DNA of 64,000 bases from CAIJMU01 sp035530275 (GTDB taxonomy: Bacteria; Spirochaetota; Spirochaetia; Treponematales; Rectinemataceae), in assembly GCA_035530275.1 (NCBI GenBank), contig DATKVC010000017.1:124001-188000 (forward strand), in the 5' to 3' direction. Position 1 is the first letter of the stretch; each line of letters opens with the position of its first letter. A program made the position numbers and the translations under genes. The notes under the pieces were generated by a model that saw only the letters and a program-made list of their open reading frames with translations, searched no databases and was not told the origin of the DNA. Below, in pieces: positions 51,035 through 59,486 of the stretch.

Positions 51035-52141
51035 TCAGTCCTCGATGTCGCTCTTTCCGTGATCGCCCAGGGCGCGGTCCGTGACCTTGTCGTAGAGCTT
51101 CACGCCCGTGAAGAAGGCCATGAGGATCAGGGGCCCGAGGATGAGCCCGTTGAAGCCGAAGGTCTCGAGTCCCCCGACGATCGCGAAGAAGATCAGCAGG
51201 GGGTGGACCTTGAGACGATCGCGGAGGAGATACACGCGGAGCACATTGTCGAGGCCCGCGATGAGGATGGCCGAAAGGACGAGGAGGAGGAAACCCGTGC
51301 GCGGATCGCCTCCGAGAATCGTGGCGATGGAGATCGGTCCCCAGATGAGGCTCGTTCCCAGCATGGGGATGAAAGAGGCTCCCACCGTGAGGGCTCCGAA
51401 GACGAGAGCCCCCTTGATGCCGAAGACGGAGAAGAGCGCGAAGGCGACGACGCCCTGAAAAAGGGAGACGAGCATGTAGCCGACGACGAGGTCCCTCGAG
51501 GAGGAACGCAGCGTGCGGAGGAAGAGCATGCTGTACTCCCTTTCTATGGGCAGGGCGCCGATGATCGTGCCGAGGAGCTCGGGGCCGTCGAGGAGGAAGA
51601 AAAAGAAGGTAAACATTATGAAGAGGAGGCCGACGATCACTACGAGGGTGTCGCGGACGATGACGCCGGAGACATTGATGATCTGCGCCGTGCTCCCGTT
51701 GATGAGATGCGAGAATTCCTGCCTGAGATTGACGTTCGAGAGGTCGATGCCGCCCTGCGTGATGTCGTAGATGAATTTCCCGATAGGACCGGCGGGCGAG
51801 AGGTCGAGGATGGCGGGATTGGCCGCCAGGGCGCGCAGGATCATCTTCGTGACGTCGCGCAACTGACCGACGAGGGCGATTCCCAGAAGTATTATCGGTA
51901 CTAGTATGATGAGCACGGAGACGACCGCGAAGACCGCCGCGAACATGCTTCGCCAAGGCTCGCCGAGCGGTCGCCCCCTCGAGTTGCCCGAAAGCCTGTT
52001 GTAGAGGGGATTGAGGAAGGCGTAGAGGAGCCCCGCCCAGATGATGACGGTCAGGAAGGGGGAGAAGAGCCTCGCGACGAGAATGAAAAGAAGAATGAAC
52101 AATCCTAGAAAAATGTAGCGACGGACGGCCTTGCCTTCCAT
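51035..52141 (-). CDS. AI-2E family transporter
   Basis: This 368-residue membrane protein of the AI-2E (PerM/TqsA/YdiK) family has about eight hydrophobic segments, beginning RRYIFLGLFILLFILVARLFSPFL. The central and C-terminal motifs are VFGIKGALVFGALTVGASFIPMLGTSLIWGP and FGFNGLILGPLILMAFFTGVKLY. Members export autoinducer-2 or act as ion antiporters; the substrate is not predictable. ATG 52141 is four bases after the stop of the zinc-ribbon gene, so they form an operon. GCAGG precedes the start. Confidence 0.9.
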   Translation of the reverse strand: MEGKAVRRYIFLGLFILLFILVARLFSPFLTVIIWAGLLYAFLNPLYNRLSGNSRGRPLGEPWRSMFAAVFAVVSVLIILVPIILLGIALVGQLRDVTKMILRALAANPAILDLSPAGPIGKFIYDITQGGIDLSNVNLRQEFSHLINGSTAQIINVSGVIVRDTLVVIVGLLFIMFTFFFFLLDGPELLGTIIGALPIEREYSMLFLRTLRSSSRDLVVGYMLVSLFQGVVAFALFSVFGIKGALVFGALTVGASFIPMLGTSLIWGPISIATILGGDPRTGFLLLVLSAILIAGLDNVLRVYLLRDRLKVHPLLIFFAIVGGLETFGFNGLILGPLILMAFFTGVKLYDKVTDRALGDHGKSDIED

Positions 52142-52145
52142 TGAC

Positions 52146-52574
52146 TTACCTGCCTTGTCTTTTCCTGCAAATCGTGCAGCCGAGGATGTGGACGTGCTTG
52201 CGCCCCGGGCGTTCGAAATAGCGGGCGATCGCATGGTCGTTCGCCTCGAGTGTGGAAGCGCAGACCGGACAGCGCCGGGCGGCCCTCTCGGATGCCTCCC
52301 CGAGGCAATGCGGGCAACCGTAGATCCGCATCAGCCTGTCGCCTTGGCCAGGAAGGATGTCTGAACGCATGGATTCACCGGGGGAAAGCAGGCTTCCGCA
52401 AAGGGTGCATGCCCCGGGGCGCGGCCCGGTCTTGTTCGGAACCCCACCGGCCGAGGCCGCTTTAGTTGCGCTCGCGAGGCTTCGGCTTCCGCCCGGGAAT
52501 TCCGCGCGTCCTCGCAAAAGCACGAGCAGAATCATCGCCAGTGCCAAGGCTCCAGCGAGCACGCTCAGTATCAT
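52146..52574 (-). CDS. membrane-anchored protein with four CxxC pairs
   Basis: This 142-residue protein has one N-terminal membrane helix (ILSVLAGALALAMILLVLL). Its soluble part has four CxxC pairs: CTLC, CPHC, CPVC and CTIC. That suggests two zinc-ribbon modules. The second pair of modules includes HAIARYFERPGRKHVHILGC. No family is recognised. A -10-like TATACT ends six bases before the ATG and there is no Shine-Dalgarno. It is the first gene of a two-gene unit with the AI-2E transporter. Confidence 0.75.
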   Translation of the reverse strand: MILSVLAGALALAMILLVLLRGRAEFPGGSRSLASATKAASAGGVPNKTGPRPGACTLCGSLLSPGESMRSDILPGQGDRLMRIYGCPHCLGEASERAARRCPVCASTLEANDHAIARYFERPGRKHVHILGCTICRKRQGR

Positions 52575-52580
52575 CCGCGG

Positions 52581-52586
52581 AGTATA
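52581..52586 (-). promoter_or_regulatory. -10 element of the CxxC protein gene, leaderless spacing
   Basis: TATACT on the minus strand, then six bases to the ATG. The -35 region has no good match. Confidence 0.35.
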
Positions 52587-52642
52587 GCCGACCGCGGCCT
52601 ACAGCGCTATCGGAATATGACAAGCGGGGAGCGATCCCTGGC

Positions 52643-52672
52643 TTGACCTCGGGTCGACCCCCGTTCTACTAC
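52643..52672 (+). promoter_or_regulatory. rsmI leaderless-type promoter
   Basis: TTGACC (52643-52648), an 18-base spacer and TACTAC (52667-52672), six bases before ATG 52679. Confidence 0.55.
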
Positions 52673-52678
52673 CTTCGC

Positions 52679-53377
52679 ATGGCAACTCTCTACGTGGTGG
52701 CGACTCCGATCGGAAACCTCGGAGACTTGACGTATCGCGCCCTCGATGTGCTGAGGAAGGTGGATACCGTCGCCTGCGAGGATACGAGACATAGCCTCAA
52801 GCTCCTCACCCATTTCGAGATACGCAAACCCCTCATCGCCTGCCATGCCAACGACGAGGAGCGCGGCGCATCGCGAATCGTCGATCTCCTCGATGCGGGC
52901 AAGGATGTGGCCTACATTAGCGACGCCGGCACGCCGGGGCTCTCGGACCCCGGGGCTGCGGCCGTTCGCGCGGCCCGGGCTGCCGGCCATGCCGTCGTGC
53001 CCATTCCCGGTCCCTCGGCATTTTCTGCCCTGGTTTCGGTATCGGGTCTGGCGGGAAAATCAATACTCTTCGAAGGTTTTCTGTCGCCCAAGCCCGGGCG
53101 GCGACGGGCTCGACTGGCGGAACTTATGGCCAGGCCAGAGAGTTTCATGGTCTACGAATCGCCGTATCGAATCGGCAAGCTGCTCGCGGACATCGCCGCG
53201 ATCGACGCGGAGAGGCAGCTGTGCATCGGGCGTGAAATGACCAAGATCCACGAGGAAATAGTCACGGGAAAGGCTTCATCCCTCCTCGAGCGCTTCGGGG
53301 GGGAGGCAAAGGGTGAGTTTGCCGTCATCGTCGGGGCGAGGCTTCGCGCTGAAGTCGAGGCGGACGATGAAGCTTGA
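52679..53377 (+). CDS. rsmI: 16S rRNA (cytidine-1402-2'-O)-methyltransferase
   Basis: This 232-residue TP-methylase-fold enzyme methylates the ribose of C1402 in the decoding centre of 16S rRNA. Family motifs are LYVVATPIGNLGDLTYRAL at the start, VACEDTRHS, ISDAGTPGLSDPG and PIPGPSAFSALVSVSGL, with FEGFLSPKPGRRR. The C-terminal extension found in E. coli RsmI is absent, as in many bacteria. The start is fixed by the universally conserved LYVVATPIGN. There is no Shine-Dalgarno; a promoter lies directly before the ATG. Confidence 0.95.
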   Translation: MATLYVVATPIGNLGDLTYRALDVLRKVDTVACEDTRHSLKLLTHFEIRKPLIACHANDEERGASRIVDLLDAGKDVAYISDAGTPGLSDPGAAAVRAARAAGHAVVPIPGPSAFSALVSVSGLAGKSILFEGFLSPKPGRRRARLAELMARPESFMVYESPYRIGKLLADIAAIDAERQLCIGREMTKIHEEIVTGKASSLLERFGGEAKGEFAVIVGARLRAEVEADDEA

Positions 53378-53415
53378 GCGCGAAAACGCCGCTTGTTGTA
53401 CTCCGGAAAATGACG

Positions 53416-53443
53416 TAAACTAATCTTGAGTTGAAGCCGATAA
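53416..53443 (+). promoter_or_regulatory. sigma-28 (FliA-type) promoter of flgM
   Basis: The -10 is GCCGATAA (53436-53443), an exact match to the flagellar sigma consensus. TAAA (53416-53419) lies 16 bases before it, where 15 is usual. The flgM ATG follows 24 bases after the -10. FlgM is a known late, sigma-28-dependent gene in other bacteria, which makes this assignment strong. Confidence 0.8.
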
Positions 53444-53467
53444 TCCCTATGAAAGGCAGGGGCGCGT

Positions 53468-53758
53468 ATGACGATTGATCGCCTTAATTCCCTGGATCCT
53501 ATCCGGGAACCCAAGAAACCCAGTGGCGCCGGCCAAGGCCAGCGGCCCGGGAAGGGCGATTCCATTGCGATTTCCTCGGACGCTGTGGCCAAGGCGGAGC
53601 TGTATAACGCCCTCGAAGTCGCGAAGGCGGCGCCCGAGGTCAGGGCGGATCGCGTGGCCGAGGTAAAGGCACGCATGCAGAACCCCGGCTACATCGACGC
53701 CTCCGTCCTTTCCATGACCGCGGACAGGATCGTCGACCAGCTCCTGGGGAATAGCTAG
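53468..53758 (+). CDS. flgM: anti-sigma-28 factor FlgM
   Basis: This 96-residue protein has the FlgM layout. The N-terminal half is disordered and basic, containing MTIDRLNSLDPI and many Pro/Gly/Lys residues. The C-terminal sigma-binding half reads DSIAISSDAVAKAELYNALE, VRADRVAEVKARMQNPGYIDASVLSMTADRIVDQLL, close to the family consensus for the helices that hold sigma-28. It inhibits the flagellar sigma factor until export through the completed hook. A sigma-28 promoter upstream implies the usual feedback loop. Confidence 0.93.
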   Translation: MTIDRLNSLDPIREPKKPSGAGQGQRPGKGDSIAISSDAVAKAELYNALEVAKAAPEVRADRVAEVKARMQNPGYIDASVLSMTADRIVDQLLGNS

Positions 53759-53800
53759 GTCGAAACGCAGAGCCCGGTCCGAGAATCCGGAGAGCGGGGT

Positions 53801-53824
53801 CTCGGGGAGCATAGGCTCTCCGAG
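53801..53824 (+). other. hairpin in the leader after flgM
   Basis: CTCGGGGAGC (53801-53810) pairs with GCTCTCCGAG (53815-53824), nine of ten positions paired, with an ATAG tetraloop. Confidence 0.55.
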
Positions 53825-53835
53825 GCGCGATTTTC

Positions 53836-53912
53836 GGCGGCTTGCGGGACCGGGAACGAATACAGCGGGAGCGCACTGACCCGAGGTCAGTCGGTCTTCC
53901 GCCTTTTTTTTT
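53836..53912 (+). terminator. nested terminator or attenuator before the iron-ADH-like gene
   Basis: An outer stem pairs GGCGG (53836-53840) with CCGCC (53899-53903) and GACCG with CGGTC. An inner hairpin CTGACC (53876-53881)/GGTCAG (53885-53890) sits inside. Nine T follow at 53904-53912. The ribosome site GGAGGG of the next gene begins at 53921, so there is no room for another promoter between. It terminates flgM transcripts or conditionally controls the next gene. Confidence 0.65.
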
Positions 53913-53930
53913 GTCCGAAAGGAGGGATTG

Positions 53931-55097
53931 ATGGCCGATTTCCAGTTCTCGATCCGCCCCCGCGTCTGGATCGGATCGGACAGTCTTCTTCGCCTTCCTC
54001 TTTTCGCCGGGGAATTCGGCGTCGAGAACAGGGCCATCCTCGTCGCCGACCCTCTTTTGCACGAATCCGGGATGATAACGCGAGTCAGCTCCCTTCTCGA
54101 AGACAGGGGCGTCAAAGTGCTCCTTTTCGACGAGATTCCCGAACGAGCTTCGACCAGGGCCGCCGAAGACGCGCTCAGGCTGACCCGCGGCTCGAAATCG
54201 GCCTTTGTCATCGGGCTCGGTGGGCAGAAGACCCTGATGATAGCGAGGGCTGCAGCCTGTCTCGGCCGGGATCGGCTCGACATCGACGCCTTTATCGATG
54301 GGGCTGCGGCCGGAACCCTTCCCCTTCCTCTCGTGGAGATTCCGACTTCTCTCCGTCATCCCTTCATGTGCGAGGACGCCATCGTACTCTCGGATGCCCG
54401 CGATCGCCGGGCGCGGCTCATCCGTTCGCCCGGCTCGGCTCCGGCCGCGGTTCTGATCGATCCCAACCTCTCGACCGGACTTTCGGCCAAACTTGGCGCC
54501 TCCTGCGTCATCGACAGCCTTATGGGGGCGATCGAATCCTATATTTCGGCGCGCTCCACCTTCCTCTCCGACCACATTCTCGAAAAGGCCATCGAATTCC
54601 TCGCAAAGTCACTATCGATCATCATCGCGAGACCCGACGATCCCTCGGCTCGCGGTGAAGCCTGGAAGGGCGCCTTCCTTGCCGGCCTCGGCCAGGGGAG
54701 CTCGGCCCCGGGCATCGGAAGGGCGGTCGCCCTCGCCATCAACGCCAAGCACGGAGTCCCGAAGGCGAGCCTTGCGGCGATTCTCCTTCCCTATTCCATG
54801 GAGATGGGGGCGAAGAGTCGGATCGAAAAGATAGCCCGCGTGGCCTCCCTCCTGGGCGACGAACCGAAGGAAGGCTTTGGCGAACTCACCCATGCGGAGG
54901 CAGCGGCCAAGGCCATCGAGTGGCTCAGAACCCGCCTCGGCCTCCTCAAGATCCCCAGCCGACTCAAGGACTTCGACGTGACCCTTGACGACCTCGTGGA
55001 GACGGCCCGCGATGCCCGTGAGTTCGACTTCATAAATTGGCTTCCTCGCGCCGTATCCGTGGACGATGTGTTCGATTTCGTGAAGACAGCCTACTGA
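53931..55097 (+). CDS. degenerate iron-containing alcohol dehydrogenase homologue
   Basis: This 388-residue protein follows the iron-ADH fold: an N-terminal Rossmann half with VIGLGGQKTLMIARAAACL in place of GGGSxxDxAK, and a helical C-terminal half. The usual PTTAGTGSE reads PTSLRHPFMCE. The DALxHxIEAY helix reads DSLMGAIESY, with one metal-ligand His lost. The two-His region before LLP reads ALAINAKHGVPKASLAAILLP, so the usual ligands are not in place. It may be catalytically inactive or bind another ligand. GGAGGG precedes the ATG. It is 3 bases upstream of a TrmH-type gene. Confidence 0.8.
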   Translation: MADFQFSIRPRVWIGSDSLLRLPLFAGEFGVENRAILVADPLLHESGMITRVSSLLEDRGVKVLLFDEIPERASTRAAEDALRLTRGSKSAFVIGLGGQKTLMIARAAACLGRDRLDIDAFIDGAAAGTLPLPLVEIPTSLRHPFMCEDAIVLSDARDRRARLIRSPGSAPAAVLIDPNLSTGLSAKLGASCVIDSLMGAIESYISARSTFLSDHILEKAIEFLAKSLSIIIARPDDPSARGEAWKGAFLAGLGQGSSAPGIGRAVALAINAKHGVPKASLAAILLPYSMEMGAKSRIEKIARVASLLGDEPKEGFGELTHAEAAAKAIEWLRTRLGLLKIPSRLKDFDVTLDDLVETARDAREFDFINWLPRAVSVDDVFDFVKTAY

Positions 55098-55100
55098 TCC

Positions 55101-55934
55101 GTGTTTCTCCCCGAACGCCTCGCCAAACTTGCTCCCGCCCATAGGCTCCGAAAGGCTGCCCTTCTCCTGGAAGTCCTCGAGCGCGAGGGATTGGCAGCGC
55201 TCCGCAGGAACCAGTCGCCCCTTCCCAGCTTCAATCAAGCCTTTCGGATCGCGCAAATACTCAACGCTCTTCACGAGACGCCGCGGGAGGTCGTCGAAGC
55301 CGGGGATATGCTTCTATCCTTTTCCCCCAACGAAAGAGCCTCCGTCGCGCCCTCTTTGACCAGCGAGGACCATGGCGATGCCCTTCGCGCCCTGGACGCT
55401 TTCCGCCATGCCCTCCTCAGGGAAGGCGGTCAGTCGAGAGCCGACTGGGACCTGATCGATCCTGACACGGGGCTCGCGGCCGAGGCACGGCGGCCTCTCA
55501 TCGGCCTTCGAGTCTATTTTGAAGACATCCGCTCGCCCTTCAATGTGGGATCGATGCTTCGGACGGCCGAGGCCTTCGGTTTCGAGGAAGCCCTGCTCTC
55601 ACCATCCTGCGCAGATCCCATCCACCCTCGGGCTCAAAGATCGGCGATGGGAGCCGCCTCCTTGCTCCCCTGGCGCCGCGCCGGCTTAGAAGCCCTTGTC
55701 GATGCGGGCCCCGCCTTCGCCCTCGAACTCGGCGGCGCAGCCCTCGGCAGCTTCGACTTCCCCGAATCGGGCATCGTTGTGGTCGGTTCGGAAGAGCTCG
55801 GTGTGAGTCGAAACGCCATCGAACTCTGCGCTCTCGGAGCGGTCAGCATTCCCATGCGGGGCGCCAAGGCTTCGATCAATGTCGGCGTGGCCTTCGGCAT
55901 CCTCGCGAATGTCTGGACCTCTAAAATCGGATAG
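55101..55934 (+). CDS. TrmH/SpoU-family RNA 2'-O-methyltransferase
   Basis: This 277-residue protein has a helical N-terminal part (1-130) of unclear role and a C-terminal SPOUT knot (135-277). The knot has the three SpoU motifs: motif 1 with RSPFNVGSMLRTAEAFGFEEA, motif 2 with IVVVGSEELGVS, motif 3 with VSIPMRGAKASINVGVAFGIL. It methylates a ribose in tRNA or rRNA; the target is unknown. GTG 55101 starts 3 bases after the preceding stop. The last codons and stop lie inside a large palindrome. Confidence 0.88.
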   Translation: MFLPERLAKLAPAHRLRKAALLLEVLEREGLAALRRNQSPLPSFNQAFRIAQILNALHETPREVVEAGDMLLSFSPNERASVAPSLTSEDHGDALRALDAFRHALLREGGQSRADWDLIDPDTGLAAEARRPLIGLRVYFEDIRSPFNVGSMLRTAEAFGFEEALLSPSCADPIHPRAQRSAMGAASLLPWRRAGLEALVDAGPAFALELGGAALGSFDFPESGIVVVGSEELGVSRNAIELCALGAVSIPMRGAKASINVGVAFGILANVWTSKIG

Positions 55935-56015
55935 GTCCAGACATTCGCGGGCCGAATCGCGAGCGATTCGGCAATCCTCGGGACCTCTAAAATTGGATAG
56001 GTCCAGACATTCGCG
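55904..56015. repeat. 17-bp perfect palindrome and partial duplication at the end of the TrmH-type gene
   Basis: CGCGAATGTCTGGACCT (55904-55920) is perfectly inverted at 55933-55949 around a 12-base loop that contains the stop codon. The 35-base right part, 55915-55949, is repeated at 55981-56015 with one difference. Between the copies, GCCGAATCG (55951-55959) pairs with CGATTCGGC (55964-55972). There is no T tract. Confidence 0.85.
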
Positions 56016-56043
56016 CAGGTCCCGCTTGACAGACGGGCCTCGT

Positions 56044-56072
56044 TTGACAGCGCCTAAAAGCGGGGGTACACT
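56044..56072 (+). promoter_or_regulatory. promoter of the orphan sugar-ATPase gene
   Basis: TTGACA (56044-56049), a 17-base spacer and TACACT (56067-56072). A second TTGACA lies about 19 bases upstream. The leader ends with GGGAGG before ATG 56107. Confidence 0.7.
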
Positions 56073-56106
56073 TCTCGTCATACTATAGCCCTTCAAGGGA
56101 GGATCC

Positions 56107-57234
<1,128 letters not shown>

Positions 57235-57307
57235 AGCGCGCTTTCGCACAACGCGGAGAAATCTGCCGGAAGCCTCGGGGCGACCGGCTCGCGGCGGGGG
57301 ACGGTCA

Positions 57308-57336
57308 TTGCGAGCGTTCCCCGCTTGCTTTATAGT
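57308..57336 (+). promoter_or_regulatory. leaderless-type promoter of the MCP-like gene
   Basis: TTGCGA (57308-57313), a 17-base spacer and TATAGT (57331-57336). Seven bases then lead to ATG 57344. Confidence 0.6.
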
Positions 57337-57343
57337 TGCCGCA

Positions 57344-59131
57344 ATGCTTAACGACCTCGAAGATCGCGTCGGCGCCCTGATAACAGCCGTAAACGCGATC
57401 GGAACCGAGAGCGAAGGCCTCTACCTCGCGATCGGAAGTCTCTTCCCCGCCATCATCGCCGAGACCGGCCGAAGCGTCGAACTTGCGGAGGCATCCCTCG
57501 CATCCTTCGACGCCAAACATGCCGGCGGCAGATCCATCGACGACATGAAGGCCTTAGTCTCCGATGCCGCAACCTGGTTCCGGGCCCTCCACGATCGCGA
57601 TGAGGGCTTCTTGAATCGCATCAACGAAAGCATGGAACGCCTCGCCAGCCTCGACAGCCTGATCAAGGGCGTTCGAGCCGATTCCGAGGACATGGAAATC
57701 GTCTCCCTCAACGCGATGACGGTCGCCCTCAAGTCGGGATTCGCCGGCAAGGCCTTCTCGGTGATAACGGACGAGCTCAAGCGACTGTCGGCGCAGACGA
57801 TCGGCCTGACGGAATCCATCACCTCGCGAGGGCAGAATCTTCTCGGTGTCTTCTCCACCCTTCGCGACGCCGTCGGAAGGCTCGACCGCTTCCAGGACGA
57901 ATTCTTCGAGAGGCTGGAAACGAGCCTGAACGAGTCCTTCGAGCGCAATCGGAGCGAACTCGACGAGGCGCGCGAACTCTATTCGGCCCTCGTCGCCGAG
58001 GCCCGCGAACTGCGCAGGCCGGTGCAGACGATCATGCAGGAAGTGCAGCATCAGGACATCATCAGGCAATCGCTGGGCCATGTCGTGATATCCCTTTCGG
58101 AGGCCGAGGGGGCCGCGCGACGCAGCAAGGACGATGAGGCCAGCGAGGAGGAAGAGATCGCCTATATCGCTTCCATCGCGAGGCTCTCGGCCCAGCTTCT
58201 CGAGGACATTGTCGGCAAGATCGACTCGAGCGCCGAGGCCTTCGGTCGCAACATCGACGAAGTGGAATCCAAGGTGGGGGACATCGAGGGGCGTCGGCAG
58301 GCCTTCGCCTCTCGAGCCATGGCTGAGTCTGCCCAAGATGCCGGCGCGGAAACCGTCAGATACCTGGAATTCAAGAAATCCGTGACGACGACGGCGCGCC
58401 GTCTTGCCGAACACGTGCGGAGCCTCGACGACTCGTTCAAGAGCCTCGCCACGCTTCTCTCCCGGTTCAAGAACATCGTAGTAGCCTCTCGCATCGAGAT
58501 CGCGAAGAATCGCTCCCTCGGCGGCGTCTCGACGACGGTGGCGGGGATGGTCGAGCTCACCGGCAAAATCGAAACGGACGTCTCGGGGGCGATGGGAACG
58601 ACCAAGAACTTCACCAAGGTTGCTGAGGCGGCGATGGCCGAGTACGCGGAAGACACGAGCGAGGCGTTGCGCGAACGCTCCTCTGACCTGCACCGGACGC
58701 TGAGCGGCGGCGGCTCGACTTCCCGACTTTCCGGTTTGCGGCGCGACGCGGCGGGAATTTCCACCGTACTCGCCAGGGTGAGGGCCGATCTCGCAGCTCT
58801 CGAAGAAGAGCGAAGGGCGACTCGCGAAACAATCGTGCACTTCGCCCTCTTCACGCCGGAGTTTCTTTCGTACATCGGCGACGCGAGGCGGGCTCTCGCG
58901 GATCTCAAGGGTCTTTCCGCGCGGCTCGGCGGAGCGAGGGCGGAGCTTCTGTCCCTCGAGGGACTCGCCGTCTCGGCCTCCGGCGGCACGATCGATCGCG
59001 AAATCCACTCGGGAAGACTCCAGGAGATGATCCAGCGCTTCACCATCTTGACGCACAAGCGGGCAGCCGGGCAACTCGGCAATTTCCAAGTGGAAGAAGG
59101 CAGCGGGACCGGGGAAATAACGCTTTTTTGA
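57344..59131 (+). CDS. soluble methyl-accepting-chemoreceptor-like coiled-coil protein
   Basis: This 595-residue protein has no signal peptide or membrane helix and is almost entirely helical. Near residues 120-160, EDMEIVSLNAMTVALKSGFAGKAFSVITDELKRLSAQT matches the chemoreceptor hairpin tip, but the key LNAAIEAARAGE residues are changed. A second, weaker tip-like stretch lies near 375-410 (FKNIVVASRIEIAKNRSLGG). VQTIMQEVQHQDIIRQSLGHV lies between them. It may be a cytoplasmic array component or a structural protein derived from an MCP. No Shine-Dalgarno precedes the ATG. It is transcribed alone. Confidence 0.8.
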   Translation: MLNDLEDRVGALITAVNAIGTESEGLYLAIGSLFPAIIAETGRSVELAEASLASFDAKHAGGRSIDDMKALVSDAATWFRALHDRDEGFLNRINESMERLASLDSLIKGVRADSEDMEIVSLNAMTVALKSGFAGKAFSVITDELKRLSAQTIGLTESITSRGQNLLGVFSTLRDAVGRLDRFQDEFFERLETSLNESFERNRSELDEARELYSALVAEARELRRPVQTIMQEVQHQDIIRQSLGHVVISLSEAEGAARRSKDDEASEEEEIAYIASIARLSAQLLEDIVGKIDSSAEAFGRNIDEVESKVGDIEGRRQAFASRAMAESAQDAGAETVRYLEFKKSVTTTARRLAEHVRSLDDSFKSLATLLSRFKNIVVASRIEIAKNRSLGGVSTTVAGMVELTGKIETDVSGAMGTTKNFTKVAEAAMAEYAEDTSEALRERSSDLHRTLSGGGSTSRLSGLRRDAAGISTVLARVRADLAALEEERRATRETIVHFALFTPEFLSYIGDARRALADLKGLSARLGGARAELLSLEGLAVSASGGTIDREIHSGRLQEMIQRFTILTHKRAAGQLGNFQVEEGSGTGEITLF

Positions 59132-59219
59132 AGGCGGTATCCGGGCCCGGCCTCGATGAGCGGGCACAGCGTTCGGGATGCGAATCGAGGCTCCCGCTAA
59201 GGCGGACCCGGATCGACTA

Positions 59220-59336
59220 TCAATCCGCCGAAGTGCTCTTGGAATCCTTTTTGGCTTTCTTCTCGGCTCTCTTTTCCTTGAGGGATTTCTGGGCCTTTTT
59301 CTTTTCCTCACCCTTTTGTTTGTCCTGCGATTTCAC
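59220..59336 (-). CDS. 38-residue lysine-rich small protein
   Basis: The frame GTG 59336 to 59220 encodes a 38-residue, strongly charged peptide (VKSQDKQKGEEKKKAQKSLKEKRAEKK...SAD). AAGGAGGT lies 4 bases before the GTG and a promoter (TCGACC, 18 bases, TATAAT) lies further up. These signals argue it is a real gene even though it is short; a longer frame from 59444 lacks them. It should form one charged helix. Function unknown; nucleic-acid or ribosome association is only a guess. Confidence 0.65.
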   Translation of the reverse strand: MKSQDKQKGEEKKKAQKSLKEKRAEKKAKKDSKSTSAD

Positions 59337-59391
59337 GAGTACCTCCTTGGCCGCTCTCGCCCGCGGCCGCATCTTCGACCGATCACATCCA

Positions 59392-59421
59392 ATTATAACG
59401 GCGCTTTCGAAATGCGGTCGA
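59392..59421 (-). promoter_or_regulatory. promoter of the small lysine-rich protein gene
   Basis: On the minus strand TCGACC (59421-59416), an 18-base spacer and a perfect TATAAT (59397-59392), 55 bases before the GTG. Confidence 0.6.
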
Positions 59422-59486
59422 CATCGCGAAAGACCCCTAACCAATTATGAACGGCGGCGCGTCGACGCGCAAGTGCGCCGAATCCC

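Noticed and set aside
53759..53930. Cobalamin riboswitch
   Set aside because: Pieces such as CCGGTCCGAGAATCCGG and GGGAACGAA recall B12 riboswitch segments, but their order and the missing conserved B12 box do not fit.
59337..59444. N-terminal extension of the small lysine-rich protein to 74 residues
   Set aside because: The extension would begin upstream of the TATAAT promoter and lacks a ribosome site; the GTG at 59336 has a strong one.
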